Positions 60,928 to 64,000 of a DNA stretch of 64,000 nucleotides are shown here, one piece after another (the stretch's first letter is position 1; every line of letters begins with the position of its first letter). The notes under the pieces were generated by a model. That model saw nothing but the letters and a program-made list of their open reading frames with translations. It was not told the origin of the DNA and ran no database searches. The stretch lies in the NCBI RefSeq assembly GCF_014201505.1, contig NZ_JACHEO010000001.1, positions 310,001 through 374,000 of the forward strand, read 5' to 3'. Origin of the DNA: Desulfoprunum benzoelyticum. Lineage in GTDB: Bacteria; Desulfobacterota; Desulfobulbia; Desulfobulbales; Desulfocapsaceae. Made by a program: the position numbers and the translations under genes.

Positions 60928-62127
60928 ATGACCACCAATCGGAGACAGGCCGCATGCCTCAGGTGGGGCGGATTCGCCGTCATCGCCACCTGCTTCTGCA
61001 TCCCGCTCTCGACCTCACTGATGGAACTCGGTTCGGCCCTGGTCATCCTGTTCTGGCTCGGCTCGGGCCGGGCGACGATCCTTGGCCGGCTGCTGCGCCG
61101 GCAACCGGCGGCGGCGCTCGCCGCCCTGCTCTTCCTCTATTTCCTCGTCGCCGTCAGCTACTCCCCGGCCGATTGGGGCGCGGCCGTCGCGATCCTGATG
61201 AAATACCGCGAACTGCTGCTGCTGCCGCTGGTGCTGTCGCTCGCCCTCGGCGATCAGGCGCTGATCCGGCGGGCGGAGAACGGCTTCGTCGCCGGGGCAA
61301 TGGTCCTGATGCTGATCTCCTACGCGATGGGCCTTGGCCTCATCCCGTCTGCCAAGTACGGCAACTCACTGCTGTTTCACATCACACACAGCTTCTTCAT
61401 GGCCCTGCTGGCCTACTGGACCCTGCAACGGGCGATCGACCGGCCCCGGCACCGCCTCCCCTGGGCGTCCGCCTTTCTTCTCGCCACCGCCAACCTCATC
61501 TTCATCACCCCGGGGCGGACCGGGATGTTCACCTTTGCGGTGCTGCTGGGATTCGCGGCGCTGCAACGCCTCAACCTGAAAAAGCGGCTCGCCGGCTGCC
61601 TGGTCCTGATCCTGCTGATCCCGGCCGGATTCATGCTCTCGACCAACGTCTCGTCGCGGGTGCAGCAGGCGCTGCAGGACATCATCCATTACGAGCCGGG
61701 GACCTCCCGATCGTCGCTGGGAATGCGGCTGGACTGGTGGGGCAACAGCATCGAGCTGATCAAGGAACGGCCGCTGTTCGGCCACGGCACCGGCGCCTTC
61801 GCCGTCCGGCAGCAGGAGCTGATCGCCGGCGGCGCCACGATGCCGAGCGACAACCCCCACAACGAGTACCTGTTCATCGGCGTCCAGCTCGGGCTGACCG
61901 GGCTGGCCCTGTTCCTCGCCCTGCTCGCCAGTCAGTGGGTCGCCGCTGCCGGCCTGGAGCGCCACCGCCGCTTCCTCCTGCAGGGCATCGTCCTGACGAT
62001 GGCGACCGGCTGCCTGATGAACTCCTTTCTCTTCGATTCCCACCAGGGCCATTTCTACGCCTTCCTTTCGGCCCTGCTGCTGGCCGCCCCGCCAGAGCGC
62101 CCGACGACGTCAGTACCGGCTGACTGA
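60928..62127 (+). CDS. waaL: O-antigen ligase family protein (WaaL-like)
   Basis: A 399-residue inner-membrane protein with about ten helices and a periplasmic loop before the last ones. LISYAMGLGLIPSAKYGN and the loop segment RPLFGHGTGAF, then DNPHNEYLFIGVQLGLTG, carry the conserved Arg and His of the Wzy_C ligase family. Position beside msbA favours a ligase joining polysaccharide to lipid A-core over a Wzy polymerase, but the two cannot be separated from sequence alone. Ribosome site AAGGAA and GGAG before ATG 60928. Its end overlaps the convergent glycosyltransferase by 18 bases. Confidence 0.82.
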   Translation: MTTNRRQAACLRWGGFAVIATCFCIPLSTSLMELGSALVILFWLGSGRATILGRLLRRQPAAALAALLFLYFLVAVSYSPADWGAAVAILMKYRELLLLPLVLSLALGDQALIRRAENGFVAGAMVLMLISYAMGLGLIPSAKYGNSLLFHITHSFFMALLAYWTLQRAIDRPRHRLPWASAFLLATANLIFITPGRTGMFTFAVLLGFAALQRLNLKKRLAGCLVLILLIPAGFMLSTNVSSRVQQALQDIIHYEPGTSRSSLGMRLDWWGNSIELIKERPLFGHGTGAFAVRQQELIAGGATMPSDNPHNEYLFIGVQLGLTGLALFLALLASQWVAAAGLERHRRFLLQGIVLTMATGCLMNSFLFDSHQGHFYAFLSALLLAAPPERPTTSVPAD

Positions 62128-63177
62128 CAGGATATGGCGGTAGTAGCCGCAGTAGAGTTCAACGATCCGCGCCAGGGAGAAATCGTCGCGCCGCTCGGCG
62201 GCCACCGCCGCGAAGATCTGCCGGTAGCGCTCGTAATCGCCATGGACCGCGGCGATTTTGGCCGCCAGCCGGTCGTGATCGACCTGCAACAGCGCCGGCA
62301 GGACCTCCGGCACCGCCCCGACCGGGGTGGCGATCAACAGGTCGGCATGGAACAGCGCTTCGATCATTACCTTCGGCCCGCCCTCCTGGTGCGAGGAGAC
62401 CACCACGAGGTGGGCCCGCTGCATCCAACAGGGAATGTCGTCATGGAAACCCTCGAGGCTGACCTTGCCGGCCAGGCCCCGGGCCTCGATCCGCTGCTCC
62501 AGCCGCCGGCGCTCCGGGCCCTCGCCGACGATCCGCAGCCGGAAATCGAAGGGGAGGCAGGCCACCTGATCGATCAGGACGTCGAAGCCCTTGATCCGGT
62601 CGAGGCGGCCGACCGCGAGGATGGTGAAGACCGGCTCCTTCGCCACCGGGCCGCAGGGCGCGACGGTGACCCCGTTGGGGATGACCCGGACCTCCGCCCC
62701 CCGCCTCGGCAGGACCGAGGCCGCGGCCTTCGCCGATACCGCGCTGACCCAACGCAGACCGTTGAAGATCCGGCCCTTGCGGTCATTGTGCTTGGTGCCG
62801 AGGTGGCAATAGCGCAGCAGGCGGTTGACCCGGGCGACCAGGGTCGTCGCCTTGGCCGCATGGGTGTGGACAATGTCGGGGGCGATGGCCTTCAGCCGCG
62901 AATACAGCTCGATGTGGAGAAAGGGGTTGTTGCTCGTCGGGTGCGAACGCAGCACGACCTGGCGCACGAGAGGGGAAAACCGGTCCTGGATGACGGCATC
63001 ACGCAGCAGCAGGACGACCACCTCGTGCCGCTGGGCCAGGGCGTTGGAAAGCTCGATCAGCACCTGCTCGGCCCCGCCGTAGCCTCCCGAGGCCATGAAC
63101 TGGACGATCCGCAGCCTCTGCCGGTCGCCGGTCCCGCCCGATCCAGCCCTCATTCCGGGGTCCTGCCGCCGCCTCAT
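62110..63177 (-). CDS. GT4 glycosyltransferase (LPS core or surface glycan)
   Basis: A retaining GT-B fold enzyme of 355 residues. The N-terminal domain has IVQFMASGGYGGAEQVLIEL and DIVHTHAAKA; the C-terminal donor domain has TILAVGRLDRIKGFDVLIDQ, IVGEGPERRRLEQ, and SSHQEGGPKVMIEAL with the conserved Glu residues. The ATG at 63177 overlaps the stop of the upstream sensor-kinase gene (ATGA). The first 25 or so residues are not conserved-looking, so a later start is possible; the frame open to 63384 is a shadow of the kinase. Neighbours waaL and msbA suggest LPS core. Confidence 0.87.
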   Translation of the reverse strand: MRRRQDPGMRAGSGGTGDRQRLRIVQFMASGGYGGAEQVLIELSNALAQRHEVVVLLLRDAVIQDRFSPLVRQVVLRSHPTSNNPFLHIELYSRLKAIAPDIVHTHAAKATTLVARVNRLLRYCHLGTKHNDRKGRIFNGLRWVSAVSAKAAASVLPRRGAEVRVIPNGVTVAPCGPVAKEPVFTILAVGRLDRIKGFDVLIDQVACLPFDFRLRIVGEGPERRRLEQRIEARGLAGKVSLEGFHDDIPCWMQRAHLVVVSSHQEGGPKVMIEALFHADLLIATPVGAVPEVLPALLQVDHDRLAAKIAAVHGDYERYRQIFAAVAAERRDDFSLARIVELYCGYYRHILSVSRY

Positions 63178-64000
63178 CCCTGCCAGGCCGGCAGCGCCAC
63201 GACCACCGTCGTTCCCTGGCCGGGGGTGCTGCTGATCTCGATCCGGCCGCCGTGCTCCTCGATGATCTTGACCGACATCGCCAGGCCGAGACCGGTGCCG
63301 CCGCTCTTCGTCGTCACATAGGGATCGAAGATCTTCGGCAGCAGGTCGGCCTCGATGCCGCAACCGCTGTCCTGTATCCGGCACAGCAGCTGGGCCGGTT
63401 CCCGAACGGTGGCGACCTGCAGGCTGCCGCCGCTCTTCATCGCCTGGATGGCGTTGAGCAGCAGATTGAGAAAGACCTGGCTGAGCTTGTCCTGATCGGC
63501 ATGGACCAGATCCGGCGGCTGACAGTACTTCGTCTCGATCTGTATCCCGGCCGCATCGGCGTCGACCCGAAGCAGCGTCAGCGCCTTGTCCACAATCTCG
63601 TTGAGCGAGACCCTGGCCTTCTCCAGGCGATCGGGCCGGGCGTAATCGAGCAGCTCGCTGATGCTGCGATTGAGCCTCTCGACCTCACGCACGAGGATAT
63701 CGGCGGCCTCGCCGTCGGCGGAGTTGGCGGTGAATTTCGATTTCAGCAGCAGCGCCAGGCCCTTGATCGAGCTCAGCGGATTCCGCAGTTCATGGGCGAC
63801 GCCGGCAGCCATCTCGCCGAGCGCCGCCAGCCGCTCGTTGCGCTTCAGTTCCTCCTCGAGCTGCTTGACCTCGCTGACATCCTGCATCAGCAGCATCGTC
63901 CCGACGTGGCGCTGCTCGCCGTCGATGACCGCCAGGGCGGCGAGGAGCAGCGCCCGGGACCGCCCCTCCCCTCTCTCCAGCAGCAGGTCGCGGCGCTGCG
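63174..64000 (-). CDS. PAS-containing sensor histidine kinase, 5' end beyond the window
   Basis: The frame stays open to the window edge, so the gene is partial. The visible 275 or so residues begin in a PAS/PAC-like segment (ALLLAALAVIDGEQRHVGT, MLLMQDVSEVKQ), then a HisKA domain with AHELRNPL, and a HATPase domain with the N box LLLNAIQAM, G1 DSGCGI, F box FDPYVTTK and G2 GTGLGLA. The overall form is that of NtrB/ZraS-type kinases that usually drive sigma54 response regulators. No regulator gene is in the window. An internal ATG at 63896 is probably not the start because the upstream sequence continues the PAS domain. Confidence 0.9.
   Translation of the reverse strand, partial: QRRDLLLERGEGRSRALLLAALAVIDGEQRHVGTMLLMQDVSEVKQLEEELKRNERLAALGEMAAGVAHELRNPLSSIKGLALLLKSKFTANSADGEAADILVREVERLNRSISELLDYARPDRLEKARVSLNEIVDKALTLLRVDADAAGIQIETKYCQPPDLVHADQDKLSQVFLNLLLNAIQAMKSGGSLQVATVREPAQLLCRIQDSGCGIEADLLPKIFDPYVTTKSGGTGLGLAMSVKIIEEHGGRIEISSTPGQGTTVVVALPAWQG

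Noticed and set aside
59232-61046. 604-codon minus-strand frame
   Set aside because: Antisense to msbA, which has all ABC motifs; the product is Asp/Glu/Gly-rich shadow sequence.
1-64000. tRNA, rRNA, insertion-sequence transposase or integrase genes
   Set aside because: None was seen on either strand; a dedicated search would be needed to exclude a small RNA gene.

Overview
The window reads as chromosomal DNA of a Gram-negative, GC-rich bacterium, most likely a member of the former Deltaproteobacteria (Desulfobacterota). This rests on gene content: LPS genes kdsB, msbA and waaL, RsmJ and RlmH, an OleBCD hydrocarbon set, a short KamA-type radical SAM enzyme and multi-domain repeat-bearing glycosyltransferases. 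It is an inference, because no rRNA or tRNA lies in the window. Genes are dense, starts overlap stops in many places, and no CRISPR array or transposase was found.

Left end (1-4.6 kb): housekeeping genes nadA and a PEP-synthase/PPDK regulatory kinase on the plus strand, facing coaBC and a Bax-inhibitor-1 family membrane protein on the minus strand.

Centre (4.6-40.3 kb): one unbroken minus-strand block of about 35 kb devoted to a surface polysaccharide. In transcription order (right to left) it holds a possible 33-residue leader peptide; the ABC polysaccharide exporter wzm/wzt; a 1684-residue methyltransferase/coiled-coil/repeat/double-glycosyltransferase protein; an AT-rich group of three genes (secretin-N-like repeat protein, small secreted protein, sulfatase-superfamily membrane transferase); a secreted protein with a fibronectin-like end; a repeat-bearing glycosyltransferase; another GT2; a COG5610-type HAD protein; a small coupled ORF; a DUF2142-like membrane glycosyltransferase; an AsnB-type amidotransferase; a flippase-like membrane protein; an FrhB-type Fe-S protein; a TolC/MacA/ABC/MacB-type trans-envelope exporter with its own uncharacterised 228-residue partner; four GT2 enzymes; and a WbaP-type initiating phosphotransferase. 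No Wzx or Wzy was recognised, which fits ABC-dependent export.

Right part (40.5-64 kb): a BepA-like M48 peptidase overlapping oleD, oleC and oleB (oleA is not in the window); cspA with a clear terminator; kamA; a conserved protein of unknown function; priA; hrpA; an enlarged YvcK/CofD-family protein; kdsB; rsmJ; rlmH; msbA; waaL; a GT4; and a sensor histidine kinase cut by the window end. The last group supplies LPS core and lipid A functions that would anchor the polysaccharide made by the central block.

The most interesting candidate is the wzm-wzt-methyltransferase/coiled-coil/glycosyltransferase unit. It looks like a single-chain version of the WbdD/WbdA chain-length and capping machinery, with tandem 63-bp repeats (exactly three heptads) in its putative molecular ruler. 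Second is a shared uncharacterised domain in two exported proteins of the same locus.
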